Position numbers and translations under genes: made by a program | The notes under the pieces: model-generated | Seen by the model: only the letters and a program-made list of their open reading frames with translations | The model's database searches: none | Told to the model about the DNA's origin: nothing | In this document: positions 11,771 through 23,430 of the stretch, piece after piece | Layout of the letters: each line of letters starts with the position of its first letter | How positions within the stretch are numbered: the first letter of the stretch is position 1 | Assembly: GCF_950023065.1 (NCBI RefSeq) | Contig: NC_088680.1 | Location: forward strand, 41,404,559-41,468,558 | Reading direction: 5' to 3' | From: Planococcus citri | Lineage: Eukaryota; Arthropoda; Insecta; Hemiptera; Pseudococcidae | DNA: 64,000 bases

Positions 11771-13690
11771 ATATCATTCGTGATTATATATTTGTTCAAA
11801 TCGTAGATGACGAATTTTCATCACGTTACTCTTTCCCCCTCTCGAAGAAAACTCGTCCCACAAAGTTTATCAGATGGATTAATCCCTTGATACGTGAAAT
11901 AATACGTCACTCGTAAAAAAAGACCTACATAATGGCATCCTTTACAACGCTGTTCTTCTAAAGTAACATTCCAAGTCTCAATGACTCTGATTCTTCGACG
12001 CGTTAAACGTGAAATGTATACAAAACATTATTTAGCTTACATAAGCTTATTTTGTCTACGTATAGGTAAGACGCAAGGTACGTTTACCTTTACATAAGTA
12101 TAAAGCCAGACCCACGAAATCGTATCAATCATCCAAAACGCCTGTAAAGTTTTCATCCCTTTGACGTCGTCGTTACACTACAGGCTACAAGAACAATACC
12201 ATAGCATGTCTCTATTACACCAAGAATACCTACCTTGCATAGTGTGATGAAGGAATATCTAAAGGGATTCTTCATTAATACGTACCTACTACGTAAGCGT
12301 TATTGCGAGTATACCATCACCTTGCGTATGTTTACACATACTATACATACACACCTGAATGTAAAAATCACCTTTAGGGTCCCCTTAGCTTGTTTGAATA
12401 GGAAACCAAAGTTTACAAAAGCATTCCACCGAATAGGTAGCATTAATTATAGTATCCTACGATACCCTCTCGTCGTCGTGGCAGAGGATGAAATACCAGA
12501 CCTTTTTTTACACATCCTAGGTGCCAAAAATAACAATACACAGGTAGACAAAGGTTTTTAGTTACAAATGCACTGAAATTTATAGACACCGAAACAGAAT
12601 CCGGCTGACTCGTTGCGAAGCGAATGCCAAAAAAACTGGCGTATACTTTTTTGTATTATCCTGGCCAAGATTTTTTTGTGCCCAAATTTCTTTTGGAGCA
12701 ATTCGTCATCGTATAGTGAACCCTAAAATAAATAAGATGAAAAGGAAAGTAGATGGGAAAGGATTATAAATTCGTAAAACTCGCTGCACTATTTAAAATA
12801 GGAATTTTCCGCTGTACTGTTTTTTTTCCGGCTGCTGCTTTAGGATTTATGTAGTTGTAGTAGGCGACTACAAGCCACGTAAATATTTAAATTAAAGGTA
12901 CGTAACCTTACAAGGGATATGAAAAAAGGCAAAATGTACCCACGTAACCGTGTACAAAACCGCAAAGTGTGGCAAATAAATACAAGCACGAGGTACATAC
13001 GAAATATCTACGTATAAAATATACACATACAAAACCGATATATAACCTTTTAAAGAACACCATAATATAAGGTTTTATATTTTCGTATGTGTGTCGTTTA
13101 TCGCGCGAATAAAAAAAAAGGTGAAATTTCATTTAAAAGACGCTGGCTTCGACGACGTCATCGGTGGAAAACGCGAGAGCGGCGAGTACTATTCGTTGGG
13201 AGAAAAGCTCTCATTTTTCAACATGTGTATTTTATATCCTCGGGGAAAAGGCATTTCGATAGAAATTTAAGCTGTTTGCCGTTTATAGCGAATCGCAATT
13301 TACATCCAGTTACTGAATTAGATACACAAGACAGCTCTCTTTCTTTATACCTGCGTCGCGAAGCAACACAGAATCCCAGCACCTAGCTTCGCCTCTATGC
13401 TTTACCTACCTACCTACCTACGTGAATAACAAAGTGAGAAAAATCTCGTGAATTTTTTATCGTCTACGTGCAAAATGTAGCCCGAGCTAAGCTCTACTGT
13501 CGAATTTATCAGAACGCAAGCGCTGTTTTTTTTTTTTTTTTTTTGGAATATGAGTTCTTTCAGGTGTTGCAGGCGAACGTAGGTTGAAAAATTGTGCCAT
13601 TTGCCTTAGAGAGTGAGCGTGACGTGAATGTAATGTTTTGCGACTGACGTCTATGGTCTTCATTTTAACCACTGAATTGATGGAAAGGAA
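11771..13690. other. Single-copy-looking CpG-containing block
   Basis: No similarity to the repeat families of the window; CpG is present throughout. It includes a TACC microsatellite (about 13402-13421) and a 19-T run at 13526-13544. The 108-codon frame at 12235-12561 has no recognisable domain. Candidate regulatory DNA or unrecognised 5' exons. Confidence 0.25.
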
Positions 13691-14081
13691 AAAATTACTT
13701 GCTTTTGAAAAGTTGTGCTCAAAATTATCATGTCGTGTTCATGATATATTGCGCTAAATGGTTTGGTAAACTGAAATTTTTGGACCGCAAGTCGACGCTG
13801 GTCCTGTTTGTTGGAAACGGAAGACAAGAATGCGGTGTTTTTCCGTCAAAATAGTCGTATGAACGAAGGAAAATTCGAAAAATATGTAACAACAAAGAAA
13901 ATCAGTCAAGTACCCATTTGATAAAAATTGTACCAGGTACCAATTTGGCAAAAATTTTTGGAATTTTTATAGCGATTAAAAATGTGGTCAAGAGTGGTCC
14001 CCTGACCCCAAATTAATAGATCCACAATCAAGACCACAGGGAAAGAAAAAAAACCATCAACATACTTAACAAGAGATGTAT

Positions 14082-14962
14082 CCCAACTGACACAAAAATT
14101 TCTGAACCGAAGGAACAGGAATCGAAGAGAACTCTAAAATACACCACCAGTGAAAATTTCAAGGGATGAGATTCATTTTTCGATTCTTGGCGATTTTTTT
14201 AAAATTCAAATTTGGCCCTTTGCTTTTGAAAAAAAATCAAAATTTTCTCAAATTGACGTGAAAGGCTGAAATTTGGTTAGTACCCTATTTTTGACCTTCC
14301 TGGTCGATTGGTGATGGTTTTGAACTATTCCAGAGCCTTCAGCGGATTTTTAAATCCTTCAGTTTTTGAAAAAACGCTGTAGGGGAAATAAAAAAAAATT
14401 AAATTTAGCCCGTATAAACTCGGATTTACCACCTTTGTGACCCGTTCGATTGATTCAGGCACATGCTAAATCATTTTGTGCTGGTTCAAACACAAAATTT
14501 TAAACTTTGTTTCCCCAATTTAATCTGTTAAGAAAATCTTAGATTTTAACCACCACAAAATGATTTCGAAAATATGTGCCCAAATCGATCAAAAAGGTCA
14601 CAAAGGGTAAATCCAAGGTTACACGTATTTAATTTCATTTTCACTCTATTTACCTACTACTTACATTATTTTTTGAAAACGGAGAACCCGAAAATCAGCT
14701 CGAGGCTCCAGAACGGTTTGAAACCATCACCTATCGACTTGGGAAATCTAAAATAAGGTACAAAACAAATTTCTATTTTTCATTTCGATTTGATCAAATT
14801 TTGATTTTTTTTCATAAAAAATTGGTCGAATTTGAATTCGTAAAAATTTGCTAAAAATCAAAAAAAAGAAATTTCTCAGCATCTGAAATTTTCACTGTTA
14901 TTAAATTTATGGGCCTCTTTTGATTCCTTGTTTTTCGGTTCTAAAACTTTTGTGTCAGTTGG
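14082..14962. mobile_element. Foldback element, family F1, most complete copy
   Basis: The left end (CCCAACTGACACAAAAATTT from 14082) and the reverse complement of the right end (to 14962) align over about 95 bp with few mismatches, and weaker inverted similarity continues inward (CCAGAGCCTTCAGC at 14330 against GAGGCTCCAGAACGG at 14702). The element is about 880 bp and has no transposase-like frame. Related copies lie at 31979, 45100, 61590, 26800 and 9400. Confidence 0.75.
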
Positions 14963-16039
14963 AATAGGTATACTTTCCTTGTGAGACTGTAATTTCTAAG
15001 TTGGAGAAATCCGCAGTGGCAGAAGTTCACAACTGCGCAGGAAAAATATGCATTTTGACCATTTGAAAATGAAATGTACTTACTTACTTGTGACCTATCA
15101 AAATGGGTTAACATTTATCAACGATGATTCCGTTTATCCTAAAAATATGAGGTTTTCAGGGCATTAACATGACTTTAATGAAATATAATGTACTTTCACG
15201 ACTTGTAGAAAGGGTTTAAAGTGTTACACTCGGCTCAAATAAACAGTAATGCTGATTTTCACTTTGACTTTAATCGATAATTCTACCCTCAAAATGAATA
15301 AGAATAAATAAACGCGTTCCTACTCGCTCAAACAGGTTATTTTCGGGTGCGCAAATGCATTTCTTAAATCAATCTTCAAATGTTTGAATTGAACCTTGTC
15401 TTTCTGCAAAATACCCTTGCGAAATTGGATAAATTTCGGTTTGGAAATTCCTTTTCTCCGGAGAGTATCTTCCAGCAATCCAACCACTAACAAAACGTTG
15501 AATTTTTGTCGATATTTTTCCAAATCGTGATTTAATTTCTTCTAAAATGTCAACAAAGTGTGAGTACCTACACCAGAGAACACTGGTACACTCGAGTAAC
15601 ACGCAGTAAAAACATTCGATGAAAAAAGCAAAGCTACTAACTTACCTATACTTGTACAATAAAAAAATTTTCGTCCTGCCTTTTAAATTTCTCTATAAAA
15701 TGTACAAAAATATATTTTTTTGAGACAAAGCAGCCCAGCACAAATTGATACTTCATTTCAAGCCTCTTAACTCATAACAACTACTTCTGAGCCATGCTGT
15801 AGCCTTTAGAAAGTTTCAACTTTTTTCCAGCAACTTCAAACTGCTTTTGAAGGGCCATGAAGGGCCAGAGATGAACATTAGCTGCAGGTCTACCTTTCAG
15901 TGCTTATTGATGACCTTCTCCACTACATATTTCAAGTCATAACATCAAAATTTCGGGTGTTTCTGTTTAAAACAGATCAACACCAGTCATATTTTAGCAT
16001 TGAAATAGGAAAAAAAATGTTAAGATCAAATTTGATTTA
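14963..16039. other. AT-rich non-coding DNA
   Basis: No gene or clear repeat seen. Two overlapping minus-strand frames at 15320-15602 occupy the same DNA in different frames and show no domain. Confidence 0.4.
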
Positions 16040-16335
16040 AAAAAAATGGCGATCTAATTTGATCAAAAAAATGTCTCTATCAAAATGGATCAAATTATAG
16101 GTACATTTTATGAACTCAGATGTAAGTAGATATATTTACATCTAAATTGGTCAAATTTGATCCAATTTGATCTGCTTTTACTCAAGTTTATCCATTTGAA
16201 TCCAATTTAATCTATTTATGTAGATAGGTGTAAATAGATCTACTTACAACTGATTGTGAGTTTATAATATAAATTTATATACAATTTGATTCATTTTGAT
16301 AGAGACATTTTTTAAATCAAATTAGATCGTCATGT
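16040..16335. mobile_element. Short palindromic element, about 0.3 kb
   Basis: GCGATCTAATTTGATC at 16049 is inverted at 16315-16330, followed inward on both sides by an inverted ATGTCTCTATCAAAATG segment and by inverted AGTAGAT/ATCTACT words. The sequence can fold into one hairpin with a short loop. No coding capacity. Confidence 0.6.
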
Positions 16336-16681
16336 TGATGTTTTCTATCAAATTCTATCAAATTACATATTGAACACATCAATTCATAAAAACATAATGT
16401 AATTGTAAAAAAATACATATTAAAATTTACATTCAAACAAACAACGAAAACCGTACACATTAACTTCTTCTTGCGTTATTCAAGAAAAAACGACAAAAAA
16501 CTCATGATATTACTTTTCTTCTCTCTTTAATTCCCCCAACCACTGAGTTGAGTTCGTGTTTATTTCTTTTTTTGTAGCCAAAGGCCACCCTTTCGTTTTA
16601 GATACTGAATTGACAAAATTTATAATCGCAGTTTTTCCTCTCATGCCCAGTGGCTCACATTTACACGACTTTTTTTTTTAG

Positions 16682-16769
16682 GTCCCTGGGTCCTGGGTGG
16701 TATTCCGGTTAGTGCTACATTACTCAACTTAGCAGGATCGAATACTGCTTCTACTAATCTTCTTAACGG
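16682..16769 (+). CDS. Candidate spliced exon of unknown gene (possibly a KCC 5' exon)
   Basis: An 88-bp segment is bounded by a good acceptor (pyrimidine run then TAG) and a near-perfect donor (ACGG|GTGAGT). Only one frame is open through it, giving a peptide containing WVLGGIPVSATLLNLAG, which looks more protein-like than most chance frames here. It does not join exon 38677-38751 in frame: the open frame leaves two bases at the donor, while that exon needs one, and a direct join reaches a stop after 13 codons. An intervening exon, an alternative transcript, an untranslated leader or chance could each explain it. I do not recognise the peptide. Confidence 0.25.
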
Positions 16770-18540
16770 GTGAGTGGGTTTTTTGGCACCATTTATCGCA
16801 ATTTGTACCAATCTTTATTTGCGAAAACTCCATTGCCGATGTCCATCATCTGTGAACACAACATGAAATAAGTATTCGAATACTTTAAGAAGAGTAACTA
16901 TAAAGATGATATTGTAGATATTTACTTCATCGTCTTTTCAATTTCTACCGTACATTTAGGAATTTTCTGATTCGTCATCATCACTGTTGGATGATAGTAA
17001 CTTATTAACAACCTTTTCTACTTTCGAAAAAACTGCAACTTGCTGAAAATCATTACGTAGGTATGTATTAACTATTCTGAAATTTCGTAATAATGTGACT
17101 TGTAATGGCCAAAAGTGTCTCCATTTCACAAAACAGATGTTTAATAGATCCCAACGTTCATTTTTTAAGCTTTATAGACAAAATAAAAATTCATGAAGAA
17201 AATTTAAAACTCTCTGCTGCAGGCTCCAAGAAGATCTAAAAATTGTTGTCATCGAATTGGTGACATGTAAATTGACCTAGCAGACGATCAAATGAGCTGC
17301 TCGTGGTTGAAAGTTTTAAAAATTCAATTTTTTAATAGAATTATTTGTTTGTTGGAAATTTGATTTCAAATGGGATCAAAATGAAGGAGAAAAATCCTGG
17401 ATTTTGACGAAAATTGGCGAAATTCATTTCTAGTATTGGAAGACACTCAGAAAAATGTCTAGCTTGCTTTTCAAGCCGTACAAGTTTTGCTACTCTTGGG
17501 TGACTCCGATCTATGCAGCATTTCGATCCCCCCCCCATCTGTTAATTTTGAAATTGGATATTATTTTTGAGAATTTAACCAACGATAGATGACGAAAATC
17601 AAGACTTTTCATTAGTCTTACATCTTATAGCTTTTATTATAACCACTGAAAATTCCATTGAGGCAAAATGAATGCATGGATTCATGCTCTGCCGATTACA
17701 ACACCTCGATTGCCCCACGTTTCATGATCATTTCGATCAAACTATGTACAGAATTTTTTTCGTTTGAATTTTTTTGAACACCTTCCCCTCTTATTTTTCA
17801 GGGTGAAAAATCAAAGTGGTTGGGAAAATGTATTTGCGTGTTTATGGTTGAAAGTCGCCAGAATTGAGCAAGCTTCAACGACTGAAGTTTTAATTCGAAA
17901 TAATAGGCTCTTTACAGCCAGAACCTCCCTCGCTCTGATTTTTCTATACGCAAAGATAAAAATAGCATTTTTACAATGGGAAATTGGATTCGCAAACTAC
18001 AGGGAAGTTGTACTCCCAAAATTATTGTGATTCGCGATTTTTGTGTTAATTTTCTGAGGGGATAATATTTATAAACATTTTTTTATTCAATGATTCAATC
18101 AAAAAGTAAGAAATATTGCTTAATATAGGTATTTACGTCAAAATACGAAAAATGGAACGTTGAATAAGTATTTTTTTTTTAAATTGAAGACAACCATTTA
18201 CTAATAAACAAGTAAAAACTTTCTCGCGATTAGCAAATATTGGGGGTTTTTAGGGGTCTAAATTACGCTTCTCTTTTGGAAAATAACAGGCTTGATTTTT
18301 TCTGAAATTGTTCTCAGTATACTTCGCTGTTTTAAGCCAAGTGCTTTACCAGGTAACAATGGATTCCGGTAGAGTTGCAATCCAGGATTAAGTTTCTCAT
18401 ACTTTGCAACCCCAGTAGGCGTCTTTATAAACAATCCATTCAAACTTCGAGCAAAGCAAATAGCTAGCCGTTGCCAGATTTAGGGTTAAAATCATCCAAG
18501 GGCATAGACCCTGGTAAAATATGCAATAAAAAATGATACA
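16770..18540. other. AT-rich non-coding DNA
   Basis: No supported gene or element. An 88-codon plus-strand frame (17764-18030) has no recognisable domain, although a TTTTTCAG acceptor-like site lies inside it near 17800. Confidence 0.35.
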
Positions 18541-19614
18541 CGACGTTATAATTCAAATCACATGCTAAATATACAGCACTCCACATCTATCGCTCGTTCA
18601 TACTACATACATAATACTATCAAAGCAACCAGAGGAAGAAGGACACAGAGGGCTACTAATACCATATCCATGGCAGAGCAGTGAACACTGTGAACAGGCC
18701 ACGCTGCATGTGTATTAGTATACCCTTCATAATGCGTTGGTGGCAGAATTCGTCGATATTTTTGTTGTTTTTTTTTTTTATTTTATCCTGGCCCATCGGA
18801 CGTTATGACCGGATCGACGTATCATGCCATCATGGCATATAAAGTAGCGGAAAGGGGACCATTATACGATAAATATTCGTATAGTGTACGATATGCCCGA
18901 AAGCCAGCCCAGTCGCATAACGCGGACCGAAATATACAACACAAAAACAACGAATAAATTTACAGCATTTTGCGAGAGAGAAAGCCTTTGCTCGTATATC
19001 ATATCGCGGGATGTTCTCTCGTCCTCGTCACACACGAGCGTTTACGAGAGAACAAAATCCTCTACCATATACCTTGTGACCTGAAAACAGATACGAATAG
19101 ACTGCACACATTGTATGTATGTATAGCCTACATTTAGAGGAATATGTGCACAATATTGTATGCAAATGTGTGCATAGGTAGAGGTGGATTTAAGCTCTGT
19201 TCTGGGAAAATGTGAAGGTGGGAGGAGAGGATCGAGATTCGAGAAATCTTTGTGGGTACGTCAAGGTGGTGGTACTTATACATTTACTCAATCCATTACC
19301 ATTTGAAAGGTATGGAAGTGAGTACCGACCTTTCTGTGTAGAAATAAGCCGATGGAGAAAAAAAACATCGGACGTTTGCAAAGTATTATTTACTTTTCAA
19401 AGCATCGTTGTGTAATATACTAAGGCTTTTGCGAAAAAGCGGCCCAAGCCGCGGTTTATTTGTAAAGAAAGAAAAAAAAAGAATTTGCTTACTCGTACGT
19501 ATGTACGTACGTAGCCTATAAGTACTGTTGTAGCGATGAACAGAAACAAAATAAGAATTCATTTTGAAAATCCAGCCATCGTTTGCCAACAAGCGAAATA
19601 GAATTCATTGAACA
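18541..19614. other. Single-copy-looking CpG-containing block with a TATA-like site
   Basis: No match to the repeat families. GCATATAAAGTAGCGG near 18836 resembles a TATA box in a non-repetitive context, but no initiator or downstream exon could be tied to it. A GTAC/CGTA microsatellite lies near 19495-19513. Confidence 0.2.
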
Positions 19615-20189
19615 TAGGGTGGGCCGAAAATGACGAAATTGGGTTTTGAAAATTCCAATACCACAGAAAACTTGTGCCTCGAGGAGCATATTAAAATGAA
19701 AAAAAAAAAATCGAATTGAATAATATCTTCTATCAATTTTTCAAAAAATGAAAAAGTCGACTTTTTTCAAAAGTTGTAAAAACGCTGAAAACGGTCTCAA
19801 TCATTTTTTATATTATCATTTAGACCAGAAAAAATAACGATTTTTCAGGAAAAAGTCCAAAAGTCCCTGTTTTGGAATATTTTTGAGACTTCCCACTTCA
19901 AAATATCAGGCAGTCCTACAATTGTCTATTTTTTAAAATTGAAAAAAAAATCCAAAACAATTATCACTTCTGGTGTACATAGTGTAGAAAAAAGTATTGA
20001 ATTGAAATTTTAATTGAACAATTTTTGGTCATTTTCGCGATTTTTGAAAAATTGGTGGCTTTTGAGCGATTGGAAGATATTAATCGAATCGATTTTTTTT
20101 CATTGTATTTTAATATGCTACCCGAGGGGCAAGTTTTCCGCGGTATTGGAGCTTGCGAAACCCATTTTCATCATTTTCGACCCACCCTA
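19615..20189. mobile_element. Palindromic TIR element flanked by TA
   Basis: The ends are inverted: GGGTGGGCCGAAAATGACG from 19617 against the complement of CATTTTCGACCCACCC ending at 20187. Both ends are flanked by TA. Inverted similarity continues inward for about 170 bp, including AATATGCTACCCGAGGGGCA (about 20112) against GCCTCGAGGAGCATATTAAA (about 19678). The TA flanks are compatible with a Tc1/mariner-type target preference, but no transposase is encoded. Confidence 0.75.
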
Positions 20190-20690
20190 TTAAACATACT
20201 CGTAGATATACAAATTTGCACACGACTATTTACATATCTTCACCTATGTACAACCTACACATGTACTTACTAGTAAAACAGCTACAAATGCTAAAGCCTT
20301 TAACTGCGCAAAGGTTTTACTGCTCTACGAATATATACGAACGATTGTGATACTGGTACATACGTATTAAGATACGTACTTGTGGATATAAGCAAGCGAA
20401 TAGCCCGTGTTGTTGAAACAATGGCCATTTATTCGGCTACCTTGGCCATTAAGTAATTTTTAATTAAACTCGAACTAGAAGGCGGGATGCCATAAACGCT
20501 CGTTATGTATAGCTGCAGAGAGACTTTTGCTTGCTGATGAGGATGTGATGCTGATGGCAAAAGGAAAAGAACACACTACGTGTACGGAAAAAGGTCCCAC
20601 AAAGGGTAGGTCGTTATGGAACGACTAGCGAGCTTGATTCGTTGTTTGTGAGCGAGAGAAGGGTTCTCTATTTAGATAGTAATTTTGCAA
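20190..20690. other. Single-copy-looking block
   Basis: CpG-containing, no repeat similarity seen, no supported gene. Confidence 0.25.
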
Positions 20691-21048
20691 ACTGCTATTA
20701 TAATTTTAAAGTATTTACAATTTACATATTGTACACTGCATAGTGTGTAGTTATGAATTTTTTACTGCTTATGTTCTGAAGTGTGCGAATAAGAGGTGGG
20801 TAGTGATAGTGATAATTTTGATTTTTTTTTTGGAAAGAGCAGAGGAGTGGAACGAAAGTTGTGTATGGATTCTTGGTAACAAATTACTCGAAAAACAAAA
20901 ATAAATCCTTATCTACTGTTAGCGAATTTTTCTTTGTATAATTTGTCTATTCATGACTGTACTCCTGAATTTTGCTTCGTATAAATTGGCAAAATTGTTG
21001 AAGTAAGTACATACATAGGTAGTTGAAATTCCCAAACAAAAGTTAACA

Positions 21049-21664
21049 GATTTTGACCAAATTCAGCTAATACCTTGATTTAGAGTTGAAAGTTACTCAG
21101 AAAAAATGTTGGTCTCCAAAATCCCCCTGAGAGGGAGATATGAGGCCTCAAAGAGGAGACATTTTCGAAAAATAATGGTTTTTTGCTCCTGTCGTCGCTA
21201 TCCAACCTGTTTTGAAAAAAAGAGCCAACCCCAATTGAAAATATGTATTTGAAATTTTGCGTCGATCTGTAGCTATTCCCTTCAAAATCCAAGTCTACTT
21301 TTTTAGCGTTCTACTGAGGTATGGTACCTACTTTGCGAGTCTTTGGAAAAAAACACAAATTGAATTACTTACTCCATAAGTCTGGTGTTCAAATCACTTA
21401 ACTGTTCCGGGTTCGACTCACTTCACATCATATACATACCTATATGTAACAACGATGAAAAAATAACGTAGTTCATTGAACAGAAATAAGTGCAATGTCC
21501 AAAACAGGATGGGTAGCGACAGGAGCGAAAAAATCACAATTTTTTTGAAAATTCGCTCTCTTTGGGAGCCCATATTTCCCCTGCAGAAGCACCTTCGGAG
21601 CTGAAATTTTTTCTCAGTTACTTTCAACTCAAAATGAAAGTCTTAGCTGAATTTAGTCAAAATC
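21049..21664. mobile_element. Palindromic (foldback) element, family F2, copy b
   Basis: GATTTTGACCAAATTCAGCT at the left end is inverted at the right end (to 21664). Arms of about 165 bp (21049-21215 and 21495-21664) match with few differences, including GCTCCTGTCGTCGCTATCC against GGGTAGCGACAGGAGC. The unpaired middle contains sequence that is paired in copy c, so this copy has lost part of its right arm. Confidence 0.8.
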
Positions 21665-22318
21665 CACCGACTTTTTTTTCGCGATCCACCTTAATTTACA
21701 TATTGTAGGTATAATAGTGTTTTCACTAGTTTTGAATTTTTATTGCTTATGTGCCGAAGTGTGCAAATAAGGAGTAAATAGTCAATGTGATCTCTTTGCA
21801 CTTTTTTTTTGAAAAGGTTGATGAGCGGAAAGAAAGTTGTATCTGTGCCTACTCTAGGTAACAAATCGCTTAAAAAACAAAAATAAATCCTTATCTATAT
21901 CATCCGTATTTGTACACTCAGTGCTCAGCTTTCGGTTTCCATGAATGATTTTCTGAATCCAATGTTTGAATTGTTGAATTTGTGAAAATAATTTTTTAAT
22001 TGTTGTGGTATTGTTGTTGCTGGTGATGATTTTTTCCTGTTTGTGTGCTGAAAAGTGTGCAAATAGCCTAAAAAAGCTATCATTTTGCATTGTTTTTTCC
22101 TGAAAGAATTGATGAGTGGAATGTAAGTGGTATCTGGATCTTGGAAAACAAATCGCTTTAGGATTAAAAATTAATCCTGACCCAATGATACCTACATACT
22201 CGTATATTATTTTGTGATTTTTTTCTAATGATATAGGAATAGGTATGTGAATTGTTCAAATTATACGGTAGATTTTTAATTTTATTACGGTTACAGTAGG
22301 GTAGATCAGTCAAAAAAA

Positions 22319-23190
22319 AGATGTCGGATTTCGACTGGATTCAGCAGAGACCTCCATTTCGAGTTGAAATTTATTCAGTAAAATGTTCACCTCCGGACGT
22401 GCCCCTGGAGGGGAGAAATAGGTTCCCAATGAGCGAGCATTTTCGAAAAAATTGTGTTTTTTGCTCCTGTCGCCACCCACCCGGTTTTGGATAAAATGGC
22501 CGAGTGCTAAATATGCGCATTGAAAATTCTGCGTCGATCTATGCTATTGCCGTCAAAATCCAAGACCACTTTTAGGATTCTGCTGAGCGATTGAAAATTT
22601 GCCAATCGCTTATTTTTGGATAAATTCGTGTTTTGAAAATTTTTACTTCGGAAATGTTTCTCAATAATTTTTCCAAATTGAAATACTTACATTACTCCAG
22701 GAACTTGGGAAATATTTTAAAACGAAATGAAGCTAACTTTTTAGGCATTACTGCTAATTTCAAAAAATTAAAAAAATGATCAAAAACTTAGGTACCTACT
22801 TGTAGGTATAAATATTTTGAATTTTTTTCAAATTGGTAGTCCTCACCAAAAAATTAGGTACCCATGTGTTCTCGAATATTTCCCCAATTCCAGGAATTTT
22901 ATATTTTTCAATATTTTGGCTCGATTAATGCGAAATATTTGAGAAGAAAAAATTTTCAAAACACCAATTTTCTCAAAAACAAGCGATTTGCACATTTTCA
23001 ATCAATCAGTAGAACCCTAAAAAAGGTCTTGGATATTTATGGAAATTACTCGTACCTAGATCAACGCAGAATCTCAAATGCTATATTTTTTGGAATTGGG
23101 CCGTTTTTCTTTGAACAGGTTAGGTAGGGATTAGAGCGATAAAACCATGCTTTTTTTCGAAAATTAATAGCTTTCTATAAGAGCCCACTG
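22319..23190. mobile_element. Palindromic (foldback) element, family F2, copy c
   Basis: Left-arm words (AAAATCCAAGACCACTTTTA, GGATTCTGCTGAGCGATTG, GGAACTTGGGAAATATTTT) reappear inverted in the right arm (around 22995-23040 and 22870-22900) about a centre near 22780. The right arm is truncated before the family's terminal sequence, ending near 23190. Confidence 0.75.
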
Positions 23191-23430
23191 TAGTGTTGTT
23201 GTTGCTAGATAGTCATAATTTTTTCTGCTCGTGTACTGAATTGTGCAAATAACCTAAGGAGTGGCTAATAAAAGCGATCATTTTGCACCTTTTTTTTTTT
23301 TTTTTTTTTTTTTGAATGAGTTGATGAGTGACACGTGAGTTGTACCTACTCATATTTGTACCTGGACTCTGGATAACAAATCGCCTGAAAAACGAAAATA
23401 AATCCTTACCTAATTCTTCAAGCTTACTGC

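Larger units (their letters stand above)
20735..23430. repeat. Composite region: four copies of a roughly 190-bp repeat interleaved with two F2 foldbacks
   Basis: A repeat recognisable by GAAGTGTGCAAATAA, a GATGAGTGGAA-type word and AAAAATAAATCCTTATCTA occurs at about 20735-20930, 21695-21900, 22025-22200 and 23200-23425, all in the same orientation. F2 foldbacks sit between copies 1 and 2 and between copies 3 and 4. The arrangement suggests duplication of a repeat-plus-foldback segment followed by divergence. A long T run (about 24) lies within copy 4 near 23288. Confidence 0.65.

Noticed and set aside
12235..12561. 108-codon plus-strand open frame
   Set aside because: No domain, no initiation context or splice structure of note, and composition like the surrounding DNA.
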